A stretch of DNA of 64,000 nt, from assembly GCF_030817415.1 (NCBI RefSeq), contig NZ_JAUSZI010000002.1:11073501-11137500 (forward strand), in the 5' to 3' direction. The notes below the pieces were generated by a model, which saw nothing but the letters and a program-made list of their open reading frames with translations, was not told the DNA's origin and did not search any database. The position numbers were made by a program, and so were the translations under genes. Source of the DNA: Streptomyces umbrinus. GTDB lineage: Bacteria > Actinomycetota > Actinomycetes > Streptomycetales > Streptomycetaceae. Of the stretch, positions 1 through 9,229 are shown piece by piece (positions within the stretch are counted from its first letter, which is position 1; every line of letters begins with the position of its first letter).

Positions 1-903
1 CGTGAGCAGCTGGTCCCGGTCCACGGCGTCCTCGGGGCGCTCGTGCGAGTCCGTCCACTCCTTGAACTTCTCGACGATCCAGGCGAGTTGGCCGACGGGC
101 GAGTCGGTGAGCCCGTAGGAGAGGGTCTGCGGCCGGGTCATCTGGACGGCGGCGTACCCCAGCCGCTCGCGGGTCCACTCCTCGTTGCGCCGCCACGAGG
201 CGAGCGTCTTCTCACGCTCCCGCGGGCTCAGCGCGGCCAGCTCCTCGGGGGTGGGCTCGGTGCTCGCGTGGGCGCCCGGCAGGAGGTTCAGATGGACGCC
301 GATCACCCGGTCGGGGAAGGCACGGCCGAGCTCACGGGAGATCCCCGCTCCCCAGTCGCCGCCCTGTACGCCGAAGCGGCGGTGGCCGAGCCGGTCCATC
401 AGCTCGGCGAACGCGGCGCCGACCCTCCTGAGCTCCCAGCCCGTGTCCCGCGTGGGCCCCGACAGACCGAACCCGGGAATGCTCGGCAGCACCACGTGGA
501 ACGCGTCGGCCGGATCACCGCCGTGGGCGCGCGGATCGGTCAGCGGCCCGACCACATCGAGGAACTCGACGATCGAGCCCGGCCAGCCGTGGGTGATCAT
601 CAGCGGCGTCGCATCCGGTTCGGGTGAGCGGATGTGCGCGAAGTGGACGTTCGTCCCGTCGATCGTCGTCGTGAACTGGGGCCACTCGTTGAGCCGGGCC
701 TCGGCCGCCCGCCAGTCGTACGTGTGCCGCCAGTACCGCACGAGCTCCTTCAGATAGTCGCGCGGGACCCCGTACTCCCAGTCCACGCCCGGCAGCTCGT
801 CCGGCCAGCGGGTGAGGTCGAGGCGTGCGTGCAGATCGTCGAGGTCGGACTGGGGGATGTCGAGGACGAAAGGCCGGATCGTGTCGTCGTGCGGGGAGGT
901 CAT
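1..903 (-). CDS. Epoxide hydrolase family protein (3' end outside window)
   Basis: An alpha/beta-hydrolase of the microsomal-type epoxide hydrolase family, which opens epoxides through an aspartyl ester; cytoplasmic, with no signal peptide. From the ATG at 903 the frame is open for 301 codons and runs off the window. Visible marks are the N-terminal EHN-like region, the oxyanion-hole motif HGWPGS at about residues 105-110 and the nucleophile elbow GGDWG with Asp at about 183. Family members are about 370-400 residues, so roughly 80 residues including the catalytic His are missing here only because the window ends. The substrate cannot be read from the sequence. Confidence 0.9.
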   Translation of the reverse strand, partial: MTSPHDDTIRPFVLDIPQSDLDDLHARLDLTRWPDELPGVDWEYGVPRDYLKELVRYWRHTYDWRAAEARLNEWPQFTTTIDGTNVHFAHIRSPEPDATPLMITHGWPGSIVEFLDVVGPLTDPRAHGGDPADAFHVVLPSIPGFGLSGPTRDTGWELRRVGAAFAELMDRLGHRRFGVQGGDWGAGISRELGRAFPDRVIGVHLNLLPGAHASTEPTPEELAALSPREREKTLASWRRNEEWTRERLGYAAVQMTRPQTLSYGLTDSPVGQLAWIVEKFKEWTDSHERPEDAVDRDQLLT

Positions 904-1225
904 GGCGGGCCATGCTAGTTCGGCACCGGCATCCGGTCGCGTGATTAAAAGCCGTGGTCACCGGCCGGTGGGGCGGTCACGAGGGAGGCAGTCGGGTTCG
1001 CCGTGCGGGCCGCCCGCCTGTCCTCGTCGTGACGGCCGCGCCGACTCCCGCGGCATGGCCGTGCCGGCCTTTCCGTGCCAGGGCCGCCCGTGTGAAGGCC
1101 GCCCGCGACGGCCGGGCGCCGGCCCCCGGAGTCACCCACCCGGACCGGCTTTCCGGGCCACCGATGAGTTTTCGCACGAGGATCCGTCTACATAGGTGAC
1201 AGCGTTCCCGCCCCAGGAGGTACCC
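904..1225. other. Intergenic region between divergent genes
   Basis: 322 bp between the epoxide hydrolase (leftward) and the VOC protein (rightward). It should hold both promoters. I see only a weak -10-like TACATAGGT about 35 bp upstream of the VOC start, and no convincing gene on either strand. Confidence 0.4.
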
Positions 1226-1708
1226 ATGACCACCGACGGATTCACCACGTGCCTTTGGTTCGACGGCCAGGCCGAGGAGGCCGCGAATTTCTACGTCTCG
1301 GTCTTCAAGAACTCCCGCATCGGCACGATCCTCCGCTACAGCGAGGTAGGGCACGGCGAGCCCGGCACCGTACTGACCGTCGAGTTCGAGGCCAACGGCC
1401 AGAAGTTCTACGCCCTCAACGGCGGCCCGCAGTTCAAGTTCAACGAGGCCATCTCCTTCGAGGTCCGCTGTGACGACCAGGCCGAGGTGGACCACTACTG
1501 GAAGGCGCTGACCGAGGGCGGCGGCGAGGAGGGCCCCTGCGGCTGGCTGAAGGACAGGTTCGGCGTCTCCTGGCAGGTCACCCCCGCCAGGCTGGTCGAG
1601 ATGATCAGCGACCCGGACCAGCAGAAGGCGGATCGGGCCATGCAGGCCATGCTCAAGATGCACAAGATCGACGTCGCCGAACTGGAGAAGGCCTACGCGG
1701 GCGAGTGA
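1226..1708 (+). CDS. VOC superfamily protein, PhnB / 3-demethylubiquinone methyltransferase-like
   Basis: 160-residue cytoplasmic protein of the PhnB-like branch of the vicinal oxygen chelate fold. Family marks are the opening TTCLWFDGQAEEAANFY, the central LNGGPQFKFNEAISF segment and the late CGWLKDRFGVSWQVTP. Proteins of this type are annotated after 3-demethylubiquinone methyltransferase, but most have no known reaction and I claim none. The ATG at 1226 is chosen because AGGAGG lies 5 nt upstream; a GTG at 1196 would bury that site. It converges with the ABC exporter, with a tandem hairpin array between them. Confidence 0.88.
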   Translation: MTTDGFTTCLWFDGQAEEAANFYVSVFKNSRIGTILRYSEVGHGEPGTVLTVEFEANGQKFYALNGGPQFKFNEAISFEVRCDDQAEVDHYWKALTEGGGEEGPCGWLKDRFGVSWQVTPARLVEMISDPDQQKADRAMQAMLKMHKIDVAELEKAYAGE

Positions 1709-1738
1709 GGCGACCGGCACGGCGGCCGGCCACCTCAC

Positions 1739-1846
1739 GCCCTACCGGCCCAGGTGAGGCCTTGCGCCCCACCGACCCAGGTGGGGTCTCCCGCCCCACC
1801 GGCTCCGGTGAGTCCCCGTGCCCCACCGACTCAGGTGAGCTGGCCG
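1739..1846. repeat. Four tandem copies of a 27-bp hairpin-forming unit between convergent genes
   Basis: Units begin at 1739, 1766, 1793 and 1820. Unit 2 is a clean hairpin, with CCCCACC and GGTGGGG around a 6-nt loop; the others keep the inner ACC/GGT pairs and decay outside. The last unit covers the stop codon of the ABC exporter. It may act as a two-way terminator. Confidence 0.85.
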
Positions 1847-3603
1847 CTGTGCAGAGCGGTGTACGCACCCCCGCGGTCCAGCAACTCCTCGTGCGACCCG
1901 ATCTCCCGTACGGCACCGTCCCCCATCACCACGATCCGGTCCGCACTCCGGATCGTGGACAGCCGGTGCGCCACCACGAAGGTGGTGCGCCCGCGCATGA
2001 GCCGGGCCAGTGCCTGCTGCACGAGCGCCTCCGACCGCGTGTCCAGCGCGGACGTCGCCTCGTCCAGGATGAGCACCCGCGGATTGCGGATGAGGGCCCG
2101 TGCGATGGCCAGCCGCTGCCGCTGTCCGCCCGAGAGCCGCGCCCCGTGCTCGCCCACCACGGTGTCGAGGCCGAGCGGCAGCCGGTCGACGAACTCCAGC
2201 GCGTTGGCGTCCCGCAGCGCCGCACGCACGGTCGCCTCGTCGGCGTCCGCGTCGTCCATGCCGTACGCCACGTTCTCCCGCACGGTTCCGTCGAACAGGA
2301 TCGACTCCTGCGGCACGACCGACACGAAGCGCCGGTACGTCCGCAGGTCCAGCGTGTTCATGTCGGCCCCGTCCAGCAGCACCCGGCCCGAGGTCGGCCG
2401 GATGAATCCGATGACGAGACTGAGCACCGTGGACTTCCCGGCCCCCGAGGCACCGACGAGGGCGATGGTCTCGCCCGGCGCGACGGACAGGCCGAAGTCC
2501 CGTACGGCGGGGCGGCCGGCGTCCTCGTACGCATAGCCCACGCCCTCGAACTCCACGGCACCGCGCAGTGAGTCGAGCCGTGCCTTGCCCTCGTTCTCCT
2601 CCAGTTCGGGTGCCTGGAGGACCTCGCCGACGGACCGCACGGACTCCAGGCCCTTGGTGATGACCGGAGCGAGGCCCGCCAGGGTGGTCGTGGAGTTGGT
2701 GAGCGTGGTGAGGAACGCGCTGAGCATGACGACGTCACCGGGGGAGACGCCCCAGACGCCGTAGTACGAGACCAGCGCCGCGGCCGTCAGGAAGAGCACC
2801 CCGATCACGTTGAGGAACACCCAGGCCAGCGAGGCGAAGCGCCCGTTGAGCAGGTCGAGCCGCAGCCCGGAGTTGAGCACCTTCCGCAGCGTGCCGTCCA
2901 TGCGGCGCAGGGCCTTGCCCTCCAGACCGTGGGCGCGCGTGACCGGGATCAGCCGGGTCATCTCGGTCACGCGTGAGGACAGCTGCTCGACCTCGTGGCG
3001 GAAGTCCTCGTTGTGCGTGCGCAGCCGGGTCCGCAGCCGCGCGACGAGCAGTGCGGCCAGGGGGACCACGAGCAGGAACACGGGTACGAACTCGGGCGTG
3101 CGGATCGCGATGATGACGAGCCCGCCCGCGAGCACGGTGACCGCGCCGAGCCCGGTCTCGGCGGTCTGCTGCACCATCTGCTCGACCGTCTCCACGTCCC
3201 GCACGACCTTGACCTGGAGGACGCCCGCGCTGACGCGTGAGTGGTAGCCGATGGAGAGCTGCTGCATGCGTGTGCACAGCGAGGACCTGAGGGCCGTGCC
3301 CATGCGGCGCACACTGCCGTAGAGGAGCCGCACGTACAGCAGGTGCAAAGGCATGTTGATCAGCAGGATGAAGAGGATGAATCCCGCGCTCAGCCACAGC
3401 CGGCCGATCGGTCCGTGCTGGACGACCGTGTCGATGATGGACGCCGTGACCAGCGGCAGCAGCCAGATCGGACTGTGCTTGACGGTGAAGACGGCGAACG
3501 CGGCGGCGACCTTCCAGCGGTCGGCGCGGAACAGGTAGACGAGGGTACGGACGGGGTGCTCGCCGCGATAGCGGTGGTCGAGCGGTTTCTCCCACGAGGC
3601 CAT
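1831..3603 (-). CDS. ABC exporter half-transporter (fused permease and ATPase)
   Basis: 590-residue type IV (exporter) ABC half-transporter expected in the plasma membrane. Hydrophobic segments fill about residues 30-310. The ATPase domain follows, with Walker A GASGAGKS near 385, signature LSGGQRQRLAIARAL, Walker B VLILDEATSALD and the switch His in VVAHRLST. Exporters of this kind work as homo- or heterodimers; no partner half is adjacent, so a homodimer is the simple reading. Substrate unknown. The ATG at 3603 is the first of the frame. The leader contains a LacI-like palindrome and a repeated GGTTTCCCCGG element. Confidence 0.93.
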   Translation of the reverse strand: MASWEKPLDHRYRGEHPVRTLVYLFRADRWKVAAAFAVFTVKHSPIWLLPLVTASIIDTVVQHGPIGRLWLSAGFILFILLINMPLHLLYVRLLYGSVRRMGTALRSSLCTRMQQLSIGYHSRVSAGVLQVKVVRDVETVEQMVQQTAETGLGAVTVLAGGLVIIAIRTPEFVPVFLLVVPLAALLVARLRTRLRTHNEDFRHEVEQLSSRVTEMTRLIPVTRAHGLEGKALRRMDGTLRKVLNSGLRLDLLNGRFASLAWVFLNVIGVLFLTAAALVSYYGVWGVSPGDVVMLSAFLTTLTNSTTTLAGLAPVITKGLESVRSVGEVLQAPELEENEGKARLDSLRGAVEFEGVGYAYEDAGRPAVRDFGLSVAPGETIALVGASGAGKSTVLSLVIGFIRPTSGRVLLDGADMNTLDLRTYRRFVSVVPQESILFDGTVRENVAYGMDDADADEATVRAALRDANALEFVDRLPLGLDTVVGEHGARLSGGQRQRLAIARALIRNPRVLILDEATSALDTRSEALVQQALARLMRGRTTFVVAHRLSTIRSADRIVVMGDGAVREIGSHEELLDRGGAYTALHSGQLT

Positions 3604-3636
3604 GGTGGCCTTCCCTCCCCAGGGAGTGGCGGATGT

Positions 3637-3722
3637 GGCAAGCGCTTTCTCCCCATGCCCCGATCGCCTACACCCGGCACAGCCGGGTTTCCCCGGGCCG
3701 CGTAACGGCTCGGTTTCCCCGG
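3637..3722. promoter_or_regulatory. Candidate operators in the ABC exporter leader
   Basis: A LacI-family-like palindrome with core AAGCGCTT at 3640-3647 lies about 37 bp upstream of the exporter start. Two direct copies of GGTTTCCCCGG follow at 3686-3696 and 3712-3722. These are pattern matches only. Confidence 0.35.
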
Positions 3723-3767
3723 TTAATTTCCGCGTTCCGAGGGTTGGCGCGGAGCCGTCGGCTGGTT

Positions 3768-3805
3768 ATCGTTCACGCACTTCACTCAATCGTTCCACTG
3801 AACGA
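3768..3805. promoter_or_regulatory. Repeated ATCGTTC motif and palindrome upstream of the peptide ABC operon
   Basis: ATCGTTC occurs at 3768 and again at 3789, two helical turns apart. The second copy is part of the palindrome TCGTTC-CACT-GAACGA at 3790-3805, about 24 bp before the binding-protein start. It is a plausible operator for the operon; the regulator is unknown. Confidence 0.4.
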
Positions 3806-3828
3806 ATAGCGAGAAGGACGGTCGGTCC

Positions 3829-5412
3829 ATGCCCGACATCCACCACCCAGGACGGCGCTCCGTCCTCGCCGCGGCCACGGCGGGCGCCGCGTCGCTCGGT
3901 GCGTCCTGGCTGCTCACCGGCTGCACGGGTGCCTCGGCCGCCCCCGCGCTGCCCATGGACGCGAAGGGTGGCAGCCCCGACCGCGGCGGCACCCTCCGCA
4001 TCGCCCGGCCGCCCGCCTCCGACGCCGAGACCCTCGACCCGGCGAGTGCCCTGTCCGCGTACGAGTACCTGGGCGCCCTCTACAACCGCCTGGTCCGCGT
4101 CGGCGCCAACGGCGACCTGGTCCCCGACCTCGCCGAGTCCTGGGAGCCGGACGCCAAGGCGCGCACCTGGACCTTCCGCATCCGCGCGGGCGTCACCTTC
4201 CACGACGGCCGGAAACTCACCTCCGCCGACGCCGCGTACACGCTGCGCCACATCCTCGCCAAGGAGACCGCGTCCCCGCAGGCGGCCGTCCTGGCCCCGC
4301 TCATCGACACGAAGAAGCTGCGAACTCCCGATGCCCACACGCTCGTGGTGCCGCTCAAGACCCCCAACGCGGAGTTCCCGAGCCTCCTCACGCACTACAA
4401 CTGCTACGTCATCCCCGACGGCAGCGCCCGCGGCATCGGCCGCACGGGCGTCGGCACCGGCCCCTTCAAACTGGAGTCGTTCACGCCGGCGGGCCCGGGA
4501 CGCATCACCGCGTACAAGGACCACTGGGCGGGCCGCCCGGTCCTGGACGCCATCGACTTCTACTCCGTCGCCGACATGTCCGCCCGCTCCAACGCCCTGC
4601 TCGCCGGGCAGGTCGACCTCCTCTCACAGACCAACCTGGACTTCGCGACCGCCCGTGTCGTCGCCGCCTCCGACCGCGCCACGATCGCCCGCGTCGAGAA
4701 CGCCCAGTGGTACGTGCTGCCGATGCTGACGACGGAGAAGCCCTTCACCGACGTACGTGTCCGGCAGGCGATGAAGCTCGCCTACGACCCCGAGCACGTC
4801 GTGAAGGTCGCGCTGCAGGGCGCGGGCACGGCCGGCTGGGACAACCCCGTGCCGCCGAGCGACCCCGCCCACATCACCGCGCACCCGAAGCACGACCCGG
4901 AACAGGCCCGGCACCTGCTGAAGAAGGCGGGCCACGAAGGTCTGACGGTCGACCTCTACACGTCCTCGTACGACCCGGTCTTCACGCCCATGGCCCTCGC
5001 CTACCAGGACTCGGCCAAGCGGGCCGGGATCCGGATCCGGGTGAAGACGGCCTCGGCGGACTCGTACTACACGCAGATCTGGATGAAGAAGCCGCTCATG
5101 GCCACCTACTGGTACACCGGCAGACCCGTCGACCAGCTCTTCACCCAGGTCTTCCGCAGCGGTTCCTCGTACAACGAGACCGCCTGGTCGGACAAGGGGT
5201 TCGACGCGCTGCTCGACCGGGCCCGGCAGGAGACCGACGACGAGCGGCGGCGCGAACTGTACGGCGAGGCGCAGACCTTCGTCGTCGAGAAGGGCGGGGC
5301 GATGACCCCGATGTTCGCCGACCGGCTCGTCGGCATATCGCGCAAGGTACGCGGATACGCCGAGCACGGCTTCGAGTTCGACTACCTCGGCATCGGCCTG
5401 AAGGGGGCCTGA
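3829..5412 (+). CDS. Peptide/opine/nickel-type ABC transporter substrate-binding lipoprotein (SBP family 5)
   Basis: 527 residues. The N-terminus has a twin-arginine motif (GRRSVLAA), a hydrophobic stretch and a lipobox ending LLTGC, so it should be a Tat-exported lipoprotein on the outer face of the membrane. The family 5 fold is shown by LDPASALSAYEYLGALYNRL, LAESWEPD, the WTFRIRAGVTFHDGRKL segment and VRQAMKLAYD. Such proteins deliver di- or oligopeptides, nickel chelates or opines; the ligand cannot be told here. It is the first gene of a four-gene operon with two permeases and a double ATPase, and it ends 2 nt before the next start. Confidence 0.92.
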   Translation: MPDIHHPGRRSVLAAATAGAASLGASWLLTGCTGASAAPALPMDAKGGSPDRGGTLRIARPPASDAETLDPASALSAYEYLGALYNRLVRVGANGDLVPDLAESWEPDAKARTWTFRIRAGVTFHDGRKLTSADAAYTLRHILAKETASPQAAVLAPLIDTKKLRTPDAHTLVVPLKTPNAEFPSLLTHYNCYVIPDGSARGIGRTGVGTGPFKLESFTPAGPGRITAYKDHWAGRPVLDAIDFYSVADMSARSNALLAGQVDLLSQTNLDFATARVVAASDRATIARVENAQWYVLPMLTTEKPFTDVRVRQAMKLAYDPEHVVKVALQGAGTAGWDNPVPPSDPAHITAHPKHDPEQARHLLKKAGHEGLTVDLYTSSYDPVFTPMALAYQDSAKRAGIRIRVKTASADSYYTQIWMKKPLMATYWYTGRPVDQLFTQVFRSGSSYNETAWSDKGFDALLDRARQETDDERRRELYGEAQTFVVEKGGAMTPMFADRLVGISRKVRGYAEHGFEFDYLGIGLKGA

Positions 5413-5414
5413 AC

Positions 5415-6371
5415 ATGTTCTCCTTCATAGCCCGCAGAGCGGGCGCCGCCGTCGGCACACTGTTCCTCTCCTCCGTCCTCGTCTTCCTCGCCGTACAGGC
5501 CCTGCCCGGCGACGTCGCCACCCAGGTCCTCGGCAAGGACGCGACCCCGGACGCGGTCTCCGCCCTCCGCGAGAAGCTGAAACTCGACCAGCCCGCCTGG
5601 GAGCGGTACATCGACTGGATCGGCGGCGCCCTGCACGGCGACTTCGGCCTCTCCCTCGTGTCCGGCAAGGCGGTCGGCGGCGAAGTCGGCCTGTACCTCG
5701 GCAACTCCGCACTCATCGCCCTGGTGACCGTCCTCTTCGCCGTCACCGGCTCGATCGTCCTCGGCATCCTCGCGGGCCTCTACCGTGACCGTTGGCCGGA
5801 CCACCTCATCTCCACGGTCAGCCTGATCGGGATGAGCGTTCCCGAGTTCGTCGTCGCCACCGTCCTGGTGCTCTGCTTCTCGGTCGCCCTGCCATGGTTC
5901 CCGGCGGTCGTCCTGTACGGCCCCGAGGCGAGCGTCGGCCAACTCATGCCCGCCGTATGGCTTCCCGCGCTCGCGCTCGCCGTCGTCATGGCCGCGTACA
6001 TCGTCCGGATGGCCCGCACATCCGTCATCGACGTCATGGCGAGCGAGTACGTCACCACGGCCCGCCTCAAGGGCCTGTCGACCTGGCGCGTCGTCACCCG
6101 GCACGCGCTCCCCAGCGCCCTGCTCCCGACGCTGCACGTCATAGCGCTGAACGTCGCCTGGCTGGCCGGCGGAGTCGCGGTCGTCGAGAACGTCTTCAAC
6201 TACCCCGGCATCGGCAAGCTGATGCTCGCCTCCGTGCAGAACCGGGACCTGCCCGTCATCCAGGCCATCGCACTGATCAGCGCGGTCGTGTACGTGGTCT
6301 GCAACCTCGCCGCCGACCTCGGCGCCATGGCCCTCAACCCCAAGCTCCGTACGCGCGGGAGGACCCGATGA
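5415..6371 (+). CDS. ABC transporter permease, DppB/OppB type
   Basis: 318 residues, first permease of the importer. It opens with the usual hydrophobic helix (FIARRAGAAVGTLFLSSVL), the GDVATQVLGKDATPDAV periplasmic-type segment, and further helices; the EAA-like coupling loop is TARLKGLSTWRVVTRHALP and the C-terminal NYPGIGKLMLASVQNRD motif is typical of DppB. The ATG at 5415 follows the binding-protein stop by 2 nt, and its own stop overlaps the next start as ATGA, indicating translational coupling. Confidence 0.92.
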   Translation: MFSFIARRAGAAVGTLFLSSVLVFLAVQALPGDVATQVLGKDATPDAVSALREKLKLDQPAWERYIDWIGGALHGDFGLSLVSGKAVGGEVGLYLGNSALIALVTVLFAVTGSIVLGILAGLYRDRWPDHLISTVSLIGMSVPEFVVATVLVLCFSVALPWFPAVVLYGPEASVGQLMPAVWLPALALAVVMAAYIVRMARTSVIDVMASEYVTTARLKGLSTWRVVTRHALPSALLPTLHVIALNVAWLAGGVAVVENVFNYPGIGKLMLASVQNRDLPVIQAIALISAVVYVVCNLAADLGAMALNPKLRTRGRTR

Positions 6372-7267
6372 CCACCCTCGACACCCCGGCGGCTGCCCCC
6401 GCCGTCCCCGTCGCACCACCCTCCGCAGCGGCCCGGGCCTGGCGCACGGTGCGCTCCTCGCGGGCGGCCACGATCGGCCTCGCGATCGTCGCCGTGCACG
6501 TCGTGATCGCACTCCTCGCACCGGTCCTCACCTCGCACGACCCCATCGCCAACAACGCCGACCAGGCGCTGCTCGGGCCGAGTTGGGAGCACTGGGCGGG
6601 CACCGACCAGTACGGCCGTGACGTCCTGGCACGCGTCCTGTACGGCGGCCGCTACGCACTCGGCGTCTCCGTCGCCGCCACCCTCGTGACCCTGCTGATC
6701 GGCACGGTCGTGGGATGCGCCGCGGCCCTGCGCGGCGGCTGGTTCGACGACGTACTGGGCCGGGTCCTCGACGCGGTGCTGTCCGTGCCGTCGGTGCTGG
6801 CGCTGCTGGTCATCGTCACGGCTCTCGGCACCGGCCCCTCGGTCATCGTCCTCGCGATCGCCGTCGTGTACGTCCCCCAGGTCGTACGCGTCGTGCGGGG
6901 CGCGGCATTGGCAGTCGTGCCCGCCGACTACGTGACCGCGGCGCGGGCCAGGGGCGAGTCCACCTGGGCGATCCTGCGGCGCGAGATCCTGCCGAACATC
7001 ACCGACGTCGTCTGCGTCGAGTTCGCCATGCGGGCCTCCTGGGTCGTGCTGCTGATCTCCTCGCTGTCCTTCCTCGGCTTCGGTGCCGATCCGCCCACCC
7101 CGGACTGGGGCCTGATGGTCGCCGAGAACCGCACCGCCATCACCGTCGTCCCGATGGCGAGCCTCGCACCGATCATCGCCCTGGCCACCCTCGTGGTCGG
7201 GCTCAACCTCGCCGCCGACGGCCTGTCCAAGGCGTGGGGCGTCGACCGGATCAGGGAGGGGTCCTGA
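6368..7267 (+). CDS. ABC transporter permease, DppC/OppC type
   Basis: 299 residues, second permease. Typical features are SHDPIANNADQALLGPS, HWAGTDQYGRDVLARVLYG and the coupling loop TAARARGESTWAILRREILP, followed by the conserved SFLGFGADPPTPDWG segment. The start overlaps the upstream gene by 4 bp (ATGA) and the stop overlaps the ATPase gene by 1 bp (TGATG). With the DppB-like partner it should form the heterodimeric membrane channel. Confidence 0.92.
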   Translation: MTTLDTPAAAPAVPVAPPSAAARAWRTVRSSRAATIGLAIVAVHVVIALLAPVLTSHDPIANNADQALLGPSWEHWAGTDQYGRDVLARVLYGGRYALGVSVAATLVTLLIGTVVGCAAALRGGWFDDVLGRVLDAVLSVPSVLALLVIVTALGTGPSVIVLAIAVVYVPQVVRVVRGAALAVVPADYVTAARARGESTWAILRREILPNITDVVCVEFAMRASWVVLLISSLSFLGFGADPPTPDWGLMVAENRTAITVVPMASLAPIIALATLVVGLNLAADGLSKAWGVDRIREGS

Positions 7268-9024
7268 TGACCGCGATCGTTTCCGTCACCGAGCTGTCGG
7301 TGGCCTATCGCTCGGGTGGCTCCGGCGGACGCGATGTGCCCGTGGTGCGTGAAGTGTCCCTCGACGTGCTGCCCGGGCAGACCCACGCGCTGGTCGGTGA
7401 GTCGGGCAGCGGCAAGTCGACGGTCGCGGCGACGCTGCTGGGGCACTTGCGGCACGGCTCGCGCGTGACGGGCGGTTCGGTGCGGGTCGACGGGGCCGAC
7501 GTGTTCGCCCTGCCCGCCCGGGAGTTGAGGCGCCTGCGGGGCGGGACCGTCGCCATGGTCGCGCAGAACGCGGGGCAGGCGCTCACCCCCTCCATGCGGA
7601 TCGGACGGCAGATCGCGGAGGCGGGCGGCGACGTCCCCGTCGTGGATCTCCTCGAACAGGTCCGCCTGCCCCGCCCCGCGGAACTCGCCCGCCGCTACCC
7701 GCACGAGCTCTCCGGCGGCCAGCAGCAGCGCGTCGCCATCGCCATGGCCATCGCGGCCCGTCCGAAGGTCCTCGTCCTCGACGAGCCGACGACCGGACTC
7801 GACGTCATCACCCAACGTGGCGTCCTCGATCTGATCGGAGCGCTCCGAGACGAACTCGGCCTCGCCGCAGTGCTGGTGAGCCATGACCTCGGCGTCGTCG
7901 CGCACATGGCCGACGAGGTGACCGTGCTGCGGGCAGGGCGGGTGGTGGAGGCCGCGCCCACTGCTGTGTTGTTCGCGGCGCCCCAGGACCCGTACACCAG
8001 ACGGCTGTTGGCGAGTGTGCCGCGGCTCGATGACGAGGGGCTGGCGCTCGTGGGTGCGGCGGGGGAGCGGGAGGTGCGGCCGAAGGGCGTCGTGTCCGAC
8101 GAGGCGCCCGTCGCCGTCTCCGCGCGGGACGTCACGATCGACTACGGGTCCGCGCGTGCCGTGGACGGTGTCTCCTTCGACGTCCGGCGCGGTGAAGTCC
8201 TCGCCCTCGTGGGGGAGTCGGGCAGCGGCAAGTCCACGCTCGCCTGGACCCTCGCGGGGTTGCGGACTCCGTCCGGCGGCACGATGACCCATGAGTCGGG
8301 TGACGACGATTCGGGCGGCCTCAAGTCCGGTGATCGTGAGTCGGGCGACCTCGCCCGGCCCGCCGGGAAGCGGCCGTTGGCGCTCCGGCGGCGGGTTCAG
8401 CTCGTGTTCCAGAACGCCGATACGTCGTTGAATCCGCGTCGCTCGGTGGGTGATGCGGTGCGGCGGCCGTTGCGGTTCTTCGGGACCGTGGGTTCTCGGG
8501 CGGAGGCCGTCGACCGGGCTCGGCAACTCATCTCCGACGTGCGTCTGGAGCCTGCTCTCGCCGAGCGGTTGCCCGCGCAGCTCTCCGGCGGGCAGCGGCA
8601 GCGGATCGGGATCGCGCGGGCGCTTGCGGGTGAGCCGGATGTGCTGATCGCGGACGAGATCACGACCGCGTTGGACGTGTCGGTTCAGGCCGACGTGCTG
8701 CGGCTGCTCGATGATCTGCGGCGGGAGCGGGAGTTGGCCTGTCTCTTCATCAGCCATGACCTGGCGGTCGTGCGGGGGCTTGCCGATCGGGTTGTTGTGT
8801 TGCGGCACGGGGTTGTGGTGGAGGAGGGGCCCACGGATGCGGTGTTCTCCGCGCCCGGGCATCCGTATACGAGGCAGTTGATGGCTGCCGTGCTTGAGCC
8901 TTCGCCGGGGGCGGGTTCTGTAGTCGACGGGGTCGAGGACTGGGTTGACGCCGCCGGGCCGGACGATCTGTGGATCGACCGGGGGGATGGGCATCGGGTT
9001 CGGCGGTGGGAGGGGGTGGGGTAG
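7267..9024 (+). CDS. Dipeptide-type ABC transporter, double ATP-binding protein (DppD-DppF fusion)
   Basis: 585 residues with two complete ABC ATPase domains in one chain. Domain 1 has Walker A GESGSGKST, signature LSGGQQQRVAIAMAI and Walker B VLVLDEPTTGLD. Domain 2 has a second GESGSGKST, LSGGQRQRIGIARAL and VLIADEITTALD. Each ends with the oligopeptide-type tail (AAPQDPYTRRLL and SAPGHPYTRQLM). A loop of short acidic repeats (ESGDDDSGGLKSGDRESGDL) is inserted in domain 2. One gene therefore supplies both motor subunits for the two permeases just upstream. Confidence 0.93.
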   Translation: MTAIVSVTELSVAYRSGGSGGRDVPVVREVSLDVLPGQTHALVGESGSGKSTVAATLLGHLRHGSRVTGGSVRVDGADVFALPARELRRLRGGTVAMVAQNAGQALTPSMRIGRQIAEAGGDVPVVDLLEQVRLPRPAELARRYPHELSGGQQQRVAIAMAIAARPKVLVLDEPTTGLDVITQRGVLDLIGALRDELGLAAVLVSHDLGVVAHMADEVTVLRAGRVVEAAPTAVLFAAPQDPYTRRLLASVPRLDDEGLALVGAAGEREVRPKGVVSDEAPVAVSARDVTIDYGSARAVDGVSFDVRRGEVLALVGESGSGKSTLAWTLAGLRTPSGGTMTHESGDDDSGGLKSGDRESGDLARPAGKRPLALRRRVQLVFQNADTSLNPRRSVGDAVRRPLRFFGTVGSRAEAVDRARQLISDVRLEPALAERLPAQLSGGQRQRIGIARALAGEPDVLIADEITTALDVSVQADVLRLLDDLRRERELACLFISHDLAVVRGLADRVVVLRHGVVVEEGPTDAVFSAPGHPYTRQLMAAVLEPSPGAGSVVDGVEDWVDAAGPDDLWIDRGDGHRVRRWEGVG

Positions 9025-9049
9025 GGGATTTCGCCCCCGAACCCCCGCT

Positions 9050-9143
9050 CCTCAAACGCCGGAGGGGCTAATTACCAGCCCGTCCGGCGTTTGAGGACGA
9101 GGCCGTTCAGGCCGATGCGGGGGTCTGGGGGCGGAGCCCCCAG
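9050..9143 (+). terminator. Two consecutive hairpins ending the peptide ABC operon
   Basis: CCTCAAACGCCGGA at 9050-9063 pairs perfectly with 9083-9096 across a 19-nt loop. A second hairpin, CTGGGGGC-GGA-GCCCCCAG, follows at 9125-9143. The CTCAAACGCCGG type is a familiar intergenic repeat in Streptomyces and works well as a terminator. Confidence 0.75.
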
Positions 9144-9229
9144 AAGGGACGGGAACGGGTAGGGGCGGCGGGGGCGAAAACCCCACCCCAACCCACCGCT
9201 CGCCGCAAGCCGTAAATACAAGGAGCCCC

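Noticed and set aside
1739..1846. The 27-bp array as a CRISPR
   Set aside because: The units are directly adjacent with no spacers, diverge from each other, and no cas genes are present.
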